Source of the DNA: Candidatus Ichthyocystis hellenicum
GTDB lineage: Bacteria > Pseudomonadota > Gammaproteobacteria > Burkholderiales > 2013Ark19i
Assembly: GCF_001460935.1 (NCBI RefSeq)
Contig: NZ_LN906597.1
Location: forward strand, 1,818,314-1,882,313
Reading direction: 5' to 3'
Length of the DNA stretch: 64,000 nt
Position 1 is the first letter of the stretch, and each line of letters starts with the position of its first letter. Made by a program: the position numbers and the translations under genes. The notes below the pieces were generated by a model. It saw only the letters and a list, made by a program, of their open reading frames with translations. It had not been told where the DNA came from and did no database searches. This document shows, piece after piece, positions 24,816-35,700 of this stretch.

Positions 24816-27800
24816 ATGTGTCTATATAATTCAGTTAATAATTTCAATGTAAGTAACGTTGATAAAAATATTAAAAGCGATCAGTGTGGTAGCACTTCTG
24901 AACAATCATCCTGTCAATACCCAAACATAAGTAAAAATAAACAGTTAAATTGTTGTATTAGTGTCTTACAAAGATATAAATCATTACATGATATTTTAAA
25001 TTTGTCTAGTCATGATGAATTATATCAAGAAGATAACTACGAAGAAAAATTATTACCTCCCAATATATTTAAATTGTCCTACTTAAATAACTCTAATTTA
25101 ACTAATTACCATACTGAACAATTATATACATCTAGTTCTGTAAAGAGAACATTAGCAGAAGATGAACCATCGTCAGTAACAAATTCAAAAAGAATAAAAA
25201 AGGAACTTACACTAAAATCATATCGACGCAATAATCTATATGTTTCAGACTTCAATGAAAGTATATATAAAGATGCTATTAAAAAAATAGACATTGATAG
25301 TAAAGGAATATTTAAGAATAGTGTACTAGAAGAACTAGACCCCACCATTAAAGATAGAGGGTTTATAAAATCTTCTGCTGATTTATCTGCAACCTATTTT
25401 AACTTAAAAAAATATATTTTAGAGAAAGTTAATCCTTTCCTTAACGAAATTACTCCTACTTCAGATATAGTAATAACTCCAGGAATGTCCATCTCAGACT
25501 TGATATTTAATTGCATATCCAATAGTAATTTTTTTGAAATGCTTAGTGAAAACTGTAGAAAAATGTTAATAAACATAAGAGCAACCTTTGATGAGGTATT
25601 ACCCCATATACTTCAAAATTACATCAATTTTAAACACAATGATTCTTTTAAGAAAACTAAAATTTTCCTAAATAAAAAAAAGCTACTCCCAATAGTAAAA
25701 GAATTAGTTATAGATACAGTACTAAAATTGCCAGATAGTATTATTCATGCAATTGAAAAGTTTGATCAAAATGAAGTTATAAGTAGTTTGTTCATAGATT
25801 TCCATGATGTCTTTATCTCGAAATCATTTATGAAAAGAAATATAATTCCCATCATTAATTCCAATAAAAATAAATTTGTAAATAAAGAAGTTGATAATAA
25901 TTTAATATTTTTTAATAACTTACTTGAAAAAATAGGAAACTTATTAAAAACGTCTTGTATATTCAATGAAAGAGTAATTTTGCTAGGAGAATATGAGGTA
26001 GAACAATTAGCTAAATATCTATTGTCAGATATATGTGGCATGCCAGCTAAATTTCACAAAAAACTTAAATTAAATTTTGGAAATATAGAAGACCACCAAA
26101 AACTAATTGATTATGATGATTTAGATAAGCATTGCAAAAAAAACATGGTAACCTCCCCCTCCGTAAAAGAATTACAGCAATTTACAAAAATAAATTTAGA
26201 AAATATAGCAAATACCAATAGCTATGAAGTAATTAACAAAATAATTGAAATAGATGGTAGTTTAAAACAAGCAGAAGCTACATCAATCATAAAAAATAAT
26301 AATCAACTAAGACAATACATAGCAATAAAAGAGTTGAATTTACGGTCATACCATATAAATAATTTGCGCCATAGAGAACACACCTCGAGCATATATGAAC
26401 ATGCTATACAAATGATTAACATTGATAATATGGAATTATTTAAGAATAGCGTACTAAGAAATCTAAATGTGATCATAAAAAGAAGGAATTTTACTAAATC
26501 TTTTATCAATCTTTCATTGACATATTCAAATGTTCGTAAATATGTTTTAGATATCATTTCCCCACACATTGATAACATTATACTTACTGCAGATATAAAA
26601 ATAACTCATGAAATGTCTATTTCAGATATAAAGTATAAATGTCTATCAAATACTGTTTTTTTTAAAAAATTAGATAAAGTCTGCAAAAAAACAGCAGAAA
26701 AAATAGTTACTATTCCAGATGATAATTTCTCACATATTATTCAAAGTCACATTAATTTTGATTCTGAAGGGCGCCTAAATATTACACATAGGAAAAATGA
26801 ATTTTTCTCAGAAATAAAGTCGTTAATTATAGAAACAATATCTAATCTCCCCCAAAGCATTATCAATGAAATTAATAAATTTGAACAAAATGAAATATTA
26901 ACAGGGGTATTTTCAGTCACACACGGAATACTTTTACCAAAGAATTTGATAAGGACTCTAAATTTACTTTTTAATCGCAATATGCTTTCTTATGATAGCT
27001 TCGAATGTACTTTATATCTTAGTAGTATGATTAGAAAAATAGGAAATATAGTAAAAGAATACCCTATATTCCACAAAGGAAAATTGTTTTTTCTAAACGA
27101 ATATGCAGAAAAAACATTATCTACATACTTATTGGGTGACATATATGGAATTTATGACAAAACAATCACCAAAAAATTAAATTGTGATATAAATTTTATG
27201 CCCCTCCTAGGTATATATGAACAGGATTTATCTATGATTGTAATCGACAAAGAAGAGTTTGAAAATTCTTTCATAGATAAACTTAAACAGACAACACAAT
27301 TAGATAAATATTTCACTAAAAAAGGAAAAGTCGATATTGACCTTTCTTTAACCTACTCTCGCGTTAAAAACTATATGTTGGAAAAGTTTTACCATTTCTT
27401 AAAAGAAGTTGAAGAAAATACAAAAATAAAATTGTATCATGGCATGACTTTAGATGATTTGAAAATATCATATATATCAAATGAAAAATTATTTCATCAA
27501 TTACGAATGTTTTGCAGTGATTTAAACGACTTCATTAAAAATTGCACTAATAGCATATTAATTAATTTGATTCAGTGCGTTGTATATTCAAAGATAGAAT
27601 CATCACAAAAGATAGTGCTAAAAAAAGATATGAGAGCTGTATTTCATGAAGATATATCAATGCTATTAATTAAAAATATCCCTAAAGCATCAAAAGCAAT
27701 TGTAACTGCAATTAAATCATTAACTCAATCCAAACTTGTAAAAATGCATTTCTCTTTGCTAGATGGAGTGTACGTTAATAATACATCTTTAATAAAAATC

Positions 27801-28169
27801 AAATTGGCATTCGAGTATACGCAAAATAAAGTGGAAAATGACAAACTATTAATTAGCTTAGTAAATAAAATTGCTCTAAATGTAAATACTATTGATAAAT
27901 ACGAGCATAGTAGTTTTAATAAAATTATCAATAGTCACATCGTTTTTGAGGATATGACTGCCTATGATTATATAACAAAGTTAGTAAAGGAGGAAATATA
28001 TGCTCTTAAAAATTCCTTAGCTGCATCCGTGAAGATTATTAATAATGGTAAAATTGAAAATGCCGATCAAAAAATAATGTGTAAAATATTAGGTAATATT
28101 GAATCGCACTTAATTGAAATATGCGTAAATTCATACAAAATTTACGTATTAAAACATGTAAATCAATAA
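24816..28169 (+). CDS. Array paralog P2, triple-module protein (1117 aa)
   Basis: ATG 24816 gives MCLYNSVNNFNVSNVD, a diverged version of the MYPYxS start; the TTG six bases earlier is less likely. GTTAGGT lies nine bases upstream. The N region is short (1-127) with EEKLLPPNIFKL and a basic pair of clusters, VKRTLAEDEPSSVTNSKR then IKKE, the best bipartite NLS-like motif of the array. Module A is about 128-418 and B about 505-782. Module C (about 798-1117) follows almost directly: the W-[ND]-P-x-L-I-T-S-L-N linker found elsewhere is replaced by FMPLLGIYEQDLSM. That suggests a deletion at the B/C junction. The TGTACAAT promoter is not obvious here; a TTTATT/TATAAA pair at 24725-24753 is a weak alternative. 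Confidence 0.88.
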   Translation: MCLYNSVNNFNVSNVDKNIKSDQCGSTSEQSSCQYPNISKNKQLNCCISVLQRYKSLHDILNLSSHDELYQEDNYEEKLLPPNIFKLSYLNNSNLTNYHTEQLYTSSSVKRTLAEDEPSSVTNSKRIKKELTLKSYRRNNLYVSDFNESIYKDAIKKIDIDSKGIFKNSVLEELDPTIKDRGFIKSSADLSATYFNLKKYILEKVNPFLNEITPTSDIVITPGMSISDLIFNCISNSNFFEMLSENCRKMLINIRATFDEVLPHILQNYINFKHNDSFKKTKIFLNKKKLLPIVKELVIDTVLKLPDSIIHAIEKFDQNEVISSLFIDFHDVFISKSFMKRNIIPIINSNKNKFVNKEVDNNLIFFNNLLEKIGNLLKTSCIFNERVILLGEYEVEQLAKYLLSDICGMPAKFHKKLKLNFGNIEDHQKLIDYDDLDKHCKKNMVTSPSVKELQQFTKINLENIANTNSYEVINKIIEIDGSLKQAEATSIIKNNNQLRQYIAIKELNLRSYHINNLRHREHTSSIYEHAIQMINIDNMELFKNSVLRNLNVIIKRRNFTKSFINLSLTYSNVRKYVLDIISPHIDNIILTADIKITHEMSISDIKYKCLSNTVFFKKLDKVCKKTAEKIVTIPDDNFSHIIQSHINFDSEGRLNITHRKNEFFSEIKSLIIETISNLPQSIINEINKFEQNEILTGVFSVTHGILLPKNLIRTLNLLFNRNMLSYDSFECTLYLSSMIRKIGNIVKEYPIFHKGKLFFLNEYAEKTLSTYLLGDIYGIYDKTITKKLNCDINFMPLLGIYEQDLSMIVIDKEEFENSFIDKLKQTTQLDKYFTKKGKVDIDLSLTYSRVKNYMLEKFYHFLKEVEENTKIKLYHGMTLDDLKISYISNEKLFHQLRMFCSDLNDFIKNCTNSILINLIQCVVYSKIESSQKIVLKKDMRAVFHEDISMLLIKNIPKASKAIVTAIKSLTQSKLVKMHFSLLDGVYVNNTSLIKIKLAFEYTQNKVENDKLLISLVNKIALNVNTIDKYEHSSFNKIINSHIVFEDMTAYDYITKLVKEEIYALKNSLAASVKIINNGKIENADQKIMCKILGNIESHLIEICVNSYKIYVLKHVNQ

Positions 28170-28890
28170 TTAAGACGCAGCTGACTGTCTTATTTATCTA
28201 AACTCCATTCACAATTATGAAAAACACCAAATAACTGCGATGATAAACAATCATCCCATATTTTATGCCTTAAAATACCAACTAAAAAAATATAATTAAA
28301 GCAGATCATGAGCAAAAAATAGCATTACATACTTAGCCACCACAAAACACATAACAATAAATACGGTACTACAAGCATTAATAAAAATACAGGGCCAAAA
28401 TAGCAACACTAACAACAAGTCATTGCATAAGAATAAAATGTATTTTTTATAAGTTACCTATGCACTACGTGCTAACACCAAAAACAACCTTTTACGTAAA
28501 TTCACTGAAAATAGTAAAATTACATAAGGCAACTGTGCTCAATAAAATTTCTAATGCAAAAGAAAACATAAATACATACATTCTAACTACACCACCCGTG
28601 GTAGATTATACACATACTTAATATTAATTAGCAAGGAAAAGACAATGCAATCATGCAACATAAGTGATCATACAATGAATATTATTCATAATAAGATTGA
28701 AACTGCAGATAAAAAATAAAATTTTAGAGATACTATGTGTAACTCTATCAACCCATTGTAAATGCAGCGCACATAAATTTACGTATAGGGCCGTATAGGG
28801 CATATAAATCAAAATAGGAAATAAAAATTCCTAATAATCACACTTATGGTACTTAAATAAAAGTTTAAAAACATAAATGATGATTTTGAA
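28170..28890 (+). pseudogene. Intergenic debris with a decayed module-C end
   Basis: At 28663-28730 the plus strand reads SDHTMNIIHNKIETADKK and then a stop, matching the S-D-P-I-M-I-M-x-N-D-K-I-E-T-A-D-Q-K motif at the end of module C of the paralogs. At 28790-28815 a GCATATAAATCAAAA piece resembles the codons for the AYKSK tail. The rest is too decayed to assign. This is what remains of an array member that once lay between P2 and P3. Confidence 0.6.
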
Positions 28891-28898
28891 AAATTATT

Positions 28899-28926
28899 TT
28901 TACTAAAATTAAGATAAGTGTACAAT
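28899..28926 (+). promoter_or_regulatory. Promoter-like element of P3
   Basis: TTTACT at 28899-28904, spacer 16, TACAAT at 28921-28926, within the array consensus ATTTTTACTxxAATT and GTGTACAAT. It lies 54 bases before the ATG. Confidence 0.7.
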
Positions 28927-28980
28927 CTACACCTGTCATGAAGAACTGGGTTATTTTAGTTTGTTTAGGTTTTTACATAT

Positions 28981-31900
28981 ATGTATCCATATTGTTCAAG
29001 CAATAATCTCAATGTAAGCGATGTTAGCAAAGCAGAAAATATTTCAACTAATACTGCTCATGGCACTGACGGTAGTGACCAAGTCCCATGTAAGTACTCG
29101 TGCGAAAGTAAGAATAAAGATTTAGATTATTATGCTAGTGTTTTACCTGAAGGTGGGTCTTGCTATGATCGTTTGGATTTTGACACTGTTTCCACCCATG
29201 AAAAATTATACCAAGATAATAATTGTGAAGAAAAGTTAGTGCCCCTTAGTGTGTTTGAATTAAATGAGGTATGTGGATCTAACATATTAGAAACAACTAT
29301 TTGTTCAGGCAGTGAACAACTTACTACTCCTAGCGCACTAAAACGTCCCTTTGTTAAATATGAACCTGAGTTGGAATTATCAAACAAAAAAAGAATACCA
29401 CTTGTAACAGTTACCGAACCAACAATAGATATCATTGGAAATATCAAACAATCATCACTACAGTACTCAACTAACAAACAACTTAAAAATTGTAAAAAGT
29501 TAGAAGGATATGTAACCCCAAAAGAACTAAGATTGAGGTCATATCATCGAAATAATATGTGTCATGCAGAGTTCAATGCAAGCATATATAAAGATGCTAT
29601 GAAAAAAATTGATATTGATAGTAAAGGGTTGCTTAATGATATTGTATTAGAGGAAGTAAGGAATACCATTAAAAACAGAGATCCTATGAAGTTACGCATT
29701 GATCTTTCTGCAACTTATTCAAATGTACGCAGGTATATTTTAGAAATATTTTCTCCATGCATTAATGATATCATTCATACTTCGGATATATTAATAACAC
29801 CTGGAATGTCTATTTCAGACTTAATGTTTAGTTGTACAACAAATGATGTATTTTTTGATAAATTGCGTGAAAATTGTGAAAAAATATTAAAAAATGAACG
29901 TGAAATTTCTAATAGTTCTTTGTCACGTTTATTCCAGAGTTATATAAATTTCTGTTCCGATAATAAGAAAGGAAGAATTAGTTCGCAGAAAAATAAGTTT
30001 CTACCAATATTAAGAGACCTGATTATAGGGACAATATCTGATTTACCTAATCGTATTATATCTGAAATTAAAAAATTTGATCCAAGTGAGATAATTAACA
30101 GTCTGTTCTTAGACTCTCATGGTGTATTTATATCAAAATCATTAATAAGAAATTTAGTATCTTTTTTTAATTCTAGCAAGGATGAATTTGTATTAAATGT
30201 TGATGGTGATAATAATTTAAATTTATTAAATAAGTTGCTTGGGAGAATAGGAAATTTGGTAAGAACGTTCTGTATCTTCCATGAAGAAGTGTTATTACCG
30301 AATGAGCCCATGGTAGAATGGATTTCTAAATATCTCCTGTCAGATATGTACGGTATTTCTGCCTCATTTCATAAAAAACTTAAACTAACTACCGTAGATA
30401 TACCAGAATCTCAGGATGATGTTAGTTTCGAGCCAGAACATAAAAAGCATGTTTCACCTATTAATACTGTCGAAGAAAAGTTTGGTCTATCTGAAGTTGA
30501 TACTATAGTTTATAACGTCATTAACACCAAAATAGATATTGGATACAATAGTGATCAGGATGAAATAAAATTGCTCAAAAAAGATGAAACAAAGTTAGAA
30601 GAGCATACAAAATCAATAAGGTTTAATCTGAGACCTTACAATCGAAGCAACTTGAACTCTGCAGAGTTTACTTCAAATATATACGAAGATGCCATCAAAA
30701 AAATTGACGTTGATAGTAATGCTTTGTTTAAAGATGTTGTATTAGAAGAAATAAAAAGTTCTATTGTAGGCAAAGGATTTATGAAATCATCTATCAACCT
30801 TTCATTAACTTATTCAAATATTATTAAATATATTTTAGATAAAATTTCTCCTTACATTTCTTATATTATAACTACTTCGGATGTTATAATAAATACTAAT
30901 ATGTCTGTATCAGACATTAAGTATAGCTGTATATCTAATGAGATTTTTTTTAAAGAATTAAGCTATAATTGCATAAAAATTGCGGATGAAATAAAATTAA
31001 TTCCAGACAATACTTTCTCAAACATAATTCAAAGTCATGTTTCTTTTGGTTCAGATGGACGCTTTAACATTCGTCACAAAAAAAACAAATTTTGCTCAAA
31101 AATAAAATTGTTAATTATTGATACAATAAATAATTTACCCAGCAACATTATTAATGAGATTAAAAAATTTAAGCCTCATGAAATTGTTAAAGGCACCTTT
31201 TCATGTATTCATGGTGTATCTATATCAAAAAACCTAATGAGAAATTTAAATTTATTTTTCAATTATAGTAAAATTTCAAATGACAGACTTAGTTTAGATT
31301 TACTCAAAAATTTATTTATAAAAGTATATAACCAAGTAAAAACATCGTTTATATTCCATGAAGGAAATATTTTTTTTCCAGATGAACCTACAGCAGAAAC
31401 ATTATCCAGGTATCTATTGTCGGACATGTACGGCATTCCTGCCAAGTTTCACAAGAAACTTAAAATATCCCCTGAAAGCAGCGAAAAAACTCATGAGTTC
31501 ATTGATAGTATTAATTTAGAAAAAGACAATATGGTTAATGAACACATGAATATAGAATCAAAATTGCTAAAAAAATCTATCCTCGCACCTCAAAAAAAAT
31601 CGAAGTGGGAACCAGCCCTTATAACATCTTTAAATATATATGAACTAGCTTTATCAATGATAAAAATTGACAAAGGAGATTTTGAAAGTTCTTTCATAGA
31701 TAAAGTTAGACATACATTTTTGATAAAAGAGCATCTTAGTAAAAAAGGAGAAATTAATATTGATTTCTCAATAACATATGCTCGTGTTAAAAATTATATT
31801 TTGGAAACTTTTTACCCTTTCTTAAAAAAAATTGAAGAAGAAACAAAAATAAAAATAAATATATATCCCAGTATAACTCTAGATGAATTGCAGTATTCAT

Positions 31901-32655
31901 ATATATCAAATGAGAAATTCTTTAGTAAGTTACGTGAGTTTTGTAATAAAGTCACTAAGAACATAGAAAACTGCGCCACTAACAGAATAATTGACTTAAT
32001 GCAGTGCGTTTTACGTTTAAATGACGGATTCAAAAAAAAAATAGTGCTAAAAAAAAGAAGAAGAGTTGCGTTTCATAAAGATATGGTAAAACTTTTAACT
32101 AGAAATATTTCGATAGTACCCGAAGTAATTATAAGTTCCATCAAATCATTACCACGCCCTAAAATTGTGGAGGAATATTTATCTCCTTTTCACGGTATAT
32201 ATATTGACAATTCATCATTATTAAAATTAAAATCGGCCTTTGATTTTACTCAAAAAAAAATAATTTGCGATCCGGTATTAGCTGGACTAGTTGATAGAAT
32301 TTCTCTGAATATTATTGATAAATTTGGAGATGGAAAGAATGCCTGCATATCACTCTACCTGTATAAGATTATTAATAGCTATACTGTTTGTGGAGAATTA
32401 TCCACGTATAACTATATAAGAAAATTAGTAAGAGATGAATTGCCAATTATTAAAGACAAGACTCTTAATGATCCTATCATGATTATGCATAATGACAAAA
32501 TCGAGGCCGCAAATCAAAGAATGATATCTGAAATATTCGATAAAATTGAATCAGATCTAATTGGAATATCTATAAAATCATACAGAGAGCTGTGCATTAA
32601 AACATATAAGTCAAAATTAAATACAGTAATTTTAAAAAAATTATTTTTACTATAA
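28981..32655 (+). CDS. Array paralog P3, triple-module protein (1224 aa)
   Basis: The start MYPYCSSNNLN is preceded by TTTAGGT. Residues 1-180 contain EEKLVPLSVFEL and LKRPFVKYEPELELSNKKR, a bipartite basic motif (KR, 13 residues, KKR). Module A is about 181-470 (RSYHRNN, GMSISDLMFSC, HGVFISKSLIRN, SDMYGISASFHKKLKL), B about 547-830 and C about 877-1224 (WEPALITSLNIYEL to TYKSKL). The last codons (LKKLFLL) and the stop overlap the -35 of the P4 promoter, so the original stop was probably lost and the frame extended by about nine residues. The protein is probably soluble and helical, role unknown. Confidence 0.9.
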   Translation: MYPYCSSNNLNVSDVSKAENISTNTAHGTDGSDQVPCKYSCESKNKDLDYYASVLPEGGSCYDRLDFDTVSTHEKLYQDNNCEEKLVPLSVFELNEVCGSNILETTICSGSEQLTTPSALKRPFVKYEPELELSNKKRIPLVTVTEPTIDIIGNIKQSSLQYSTNKQLKNCKKLEGYVTPKELRLRSYHRNNMCHAEFNASIYKDAMKKIDIDSKGLLNDIVLEEVRNTIKNRDPMKLRIDLSATYSNVRRYILEIFSPCINDIIHTSDILITPGMSISDLMFSCTTNDVFFDKLRENCEKILKNEREISNSSLSRLFQSYINFCSDNKKGRISSQKNKFLPILRDLIIGTISDLPNRIISEIKKFDPSEIINSLFLDSHGVFISKSLIRNLVSFFNSSKDEFVLNVDGDNNLNLLNKLLGRIGNLVRTFCIFHEEVLLPNEPMVEWISKYLLSDMYGISASFHKKLKLTTVDIPESQDDVSFEPEHKKHVSPINTVEEKFGLSEVDTIVYNVINTKIDIGYNSDQDEIKLLKKDETKLEEHTKSIRFNLRPYNRSNLNSAEFTSNIYEDAIKKIDVDSNALFKDVVLEEIKSSIVGKGFMKSSINLSLTYSNIIKYILDKISPYISYIITTSDVIINTNMSVSDIKYSCISNEIFFKELSYNCIKIADEIKLIPDNTFSNIIQSHVSFGSDGRFNIRHKKNKFCSKIKLLIIDTINNLPSNIINEIKKFKPHEIVKGTFSCIHGVSISKNLMRNLNLFFNYSKISNDRLSLDLLKNLFIKVYNQVKTSFIFHEGNIFFPDEPTAETLSRYLLSDMYGIPAKFHKKLKISPESSEKTHEFIDSINLEKDNMVNEHMNIESKLLKKSILAPQKKSKWEPALITSLNIYELALSMIKIDKGDFESSFIDKVRHTFLIKEHLSKKGEINIDFSITYARVKNYILETFYPFLKKIEEETKIKINIYPSITLDELQYSYISNEKFFSKLREFCNKVTKNIENCATNRIIDLMQCVLRLNDGFKKKIVLKKRRRVAFHKDMVKLLTRNISIVPEVIISSIKSLPRPKIVEEYLSPFHGIYIDNSSLLKLKSAFDFTQKKIICDPVLAGLVDRISLNIIDKFGDGKNACISLYLYKIINSYTVCGELSTYNYIRKLVRDELPIIKDKTLNDPIMIMHNDKIEAANQRMISEIFDKIESDLIGISIKSYRELCIKTYKSKLNTVILKKLFLL

Positions 32656-32673
32656 TTGATATGGGTGTACAAT
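32646..32673 (+). promoter_or_regulatory. Promoter-like element of P4, overlapping the end of P3
   Basis: TTTACT at 32646-32651 and TACAAT at 32668-32673, spacer 16. The -35 lies within the last codons of P3, whose TAA is at 32653-32655. Confidence 0.7.
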
Positions 32674-32733
32674 CCTTACTCCAGCTGTAGGTATTCTTTT
32701 GTCTTTTGTTTTTTTACTTCTTAGGTTCTTTGA

Positions 32734-35700
32734 ATGTATCCATGCCGCTCAACAAATGATTTTGATGTAACTAATGCCGATGAAATTAAAGATATTGCAA
32801 GTGATAGCAGTGTTAGTAAAGTATCTTGCATAAATCAATGTGAGAATAAAGATCAAGAATCGTATAATTACGTAGGTTTTTTTCCAGAATCTGGATCTTT
32901 ACATGATTTTTTAAAACTTCCTACTAATGATAATTTATGCCAAGATGATAGTTGTATAGAAAGATTATTAGTACCTGATGTTTTTAGCGACACCTTTGAA
33001 AACACTAAGTTAAGTAAATCTGAACTGGTAAGCGCTACTGATAGCTGTAATGCTCATCAGTCTAGTGCCAAAAAACTTCCACTAGCTGAATATGAAGCAT
33101 CTTCAACAGAATTAATCCCTAAAACAGAAGATATTCAAGACACAGATAATGGAAAATATTCTGATTCGTCATCTGTAATGTTTACCGAAAGAAAACACAA
33201 TGTATATGAAATGTCAGGAATACACGTAGTAAGAAAAGAACTAAAATTAAAATCGTACCATAGGAATAATTTGTCTTATAAAGAAACCAACGCAAATATA
33301 TATAGAGATGCTATTAAAAAGATTATTGTTGATAGTAATAAATCATTTATTAATTTTGTGTTGGAAAAAACAGAAAATAACTTTAAAAGAAAGACTATCG
33401 TAAAATCGTCAGTTGATATTTCCAAAACTTATTCAAATCTTAGAAAGTATATCCTGGAAAAACTTTCGCCTTTCATTGATGAGATAATGCCTACTGCAGA
33501 TATATTGATTAGTGCTGAAATGTCTGTTTCAGATTTAAGATCAGCTTGCATATCGAATGATGTTTTTTTTGAAAAATTACGTGAAAACTGCGAGAAAATT
33601 GTTACAAATATTATTTGCACTTATAATGATAATCTGGAACATATATTCCAGTCTTCTATTAGATTTGAAGCAACTAATGACTTGAGCGGAATGCATAAGG
33701 ATGTTTTGTTTATCCCAAACAAGAGTATCTTTATTCCGAAATTAAAAGAGTTAATTATCGATACAATATCTAATTTACCCAACAGCATTATTAGTGAAAT
33801 TGAAAAATTCAGTCAAAATGATATTGTGGACAGTATCTTTTTGAACGTGCATGGCATATTCATTTCAAAATCATTAGTGAGAAACATAAATTATTTTTTC
33901 AAATCCAATAAAAATAAACCGATAAGTAATGATTTTGATGATAATTTAAATTTATTTAATGTATCGCTTGGAAAATTAGAAAGGTTAGTAAAAGAATCAT
34001 GTATATTTCACGAAAAAGTCATTTCACCTAATGAATCTATAGTAAAGCTATTATCTAAATATCTACTCTCTGATATGTATGGTATATCTAGCAAATTTCA
34101 CCATAGACTTAAGGCTTGTGATGAAAATGTAGAAGAGTCTGATGATTTTCCGGAAAATGAATTTGAAAATGAGGCCAAACAAACCGAATCAACTCTAGCC
34201 GCAAAAAACAGCATTCAGTTAGAAAGATTCATAACTTTAAAAGAATTAAGACCTAGAGTATACCATCGTAATAGATTTATTTTTAGAGAATTTACTGCAA
34301 ATATATATGAAGATGCCATTAAAAAGATTGATGTTGATGACAAGGGATCATTTAAGAACATTTTATTAAATGAGCTGGATAGCTATATTACAAAGAGATG
34401 GTTTGTAAAGTCATCTATGGATATTTCATTAACTTATTCAAATGTTCGCAAGTATGTTTTAGATAAAGTATCTCCTTATATTAACGACATTTTAAAAAAC
34501 ATGGATGTATTAATAACTGTTGGAATGTCTATATCTGATATGAGATTTAATTGCACTTCAAATGAAGTTTTTTTTGAAAAATTGCGTGAAGGCTGTGAAA
34601 AAATTGAAAAAGATACAAGAATGATTACGGACGATGTTTTGTTAAAAATAATTCAGTCTAATATAAGCTTTGGTTCTGACGGACGAATAAACATATCTCA
34701 CTTTGTTAGGATAAACAAAATTTTATCTGAATTAAGGACATTGATAGCAGAGACAGTATCTAATTTACCAAATAGCATTATTCACGTAATAAAAAATTTC
34801 AAACAAACTGAAGTTGTAAAAGGTTTGTTCTTAGATGTTCATGGTATATTTGTCTCCCGGCATTTAATAAGGACCCTGAAGTCATTCTTTGATTTTAACA
34901 AAGTAGAAGAAAGCTTTAAATATGATGTAGATTTTTTTAATAATTTGCTCATAAGATTGGTAGAAAAAGTTGATGAATACCCCGTACTTCATCAAGGAAA
35001 ACTATTCTTTCCAGACAAGTATACGACAGAAATAATATCTAGGTATTTGTTGTCAGATGTGTATGCTATTACCGCCAAACTTAGAAAAAAGATTAAAATA
35101 TCTGATAAAACTGAAAACAGTGAAGGTGAAGAAGAATTTAAGGAGTCCATTAACATTGTTAATGTTAATCCTAGTTATAAAAATAATGTGGCACCAATGG
35201 TTTTACCCCAAACTATGGGGGCACAATCCATTGAAAAAGAAACAGATCTTTCAAACGAAAAATTAAAATGGGACCCAACTCTCATAACATCTTTAAATAT
35301 ATACGAATTAGCTATATCAATGATTAAAATTGATATAGGAAATTTTAATCATTCTTTCATAGATAAAATTAAACATTCACCATTGGTTAAAAAATATCTT
35401 GAAAAAAAGGGAAAAGTCAACATTGATCTTTCTGTAACGTTTGATCGTATAAAAAGTTATATTTTGGAAAAATTTTACCATTTCTTGAAGGGAATAGGAG
35501 AAGGAACAAGATTGAAAATAAAATTGTATCAGGGCATGAGTATACGTGAACTAGAAGATAACTACGTATCAAACGAAGAATTCTTTAGTAAGTTACGTGA
35601 ATTTTGTGCTAGCCTAACCGAGAGTATTGAAGGTATTACTGATACTACATTAATTGATCTTATGAGATGCTTTATACTTTCAGAGTCTAGAAGACCAAAG

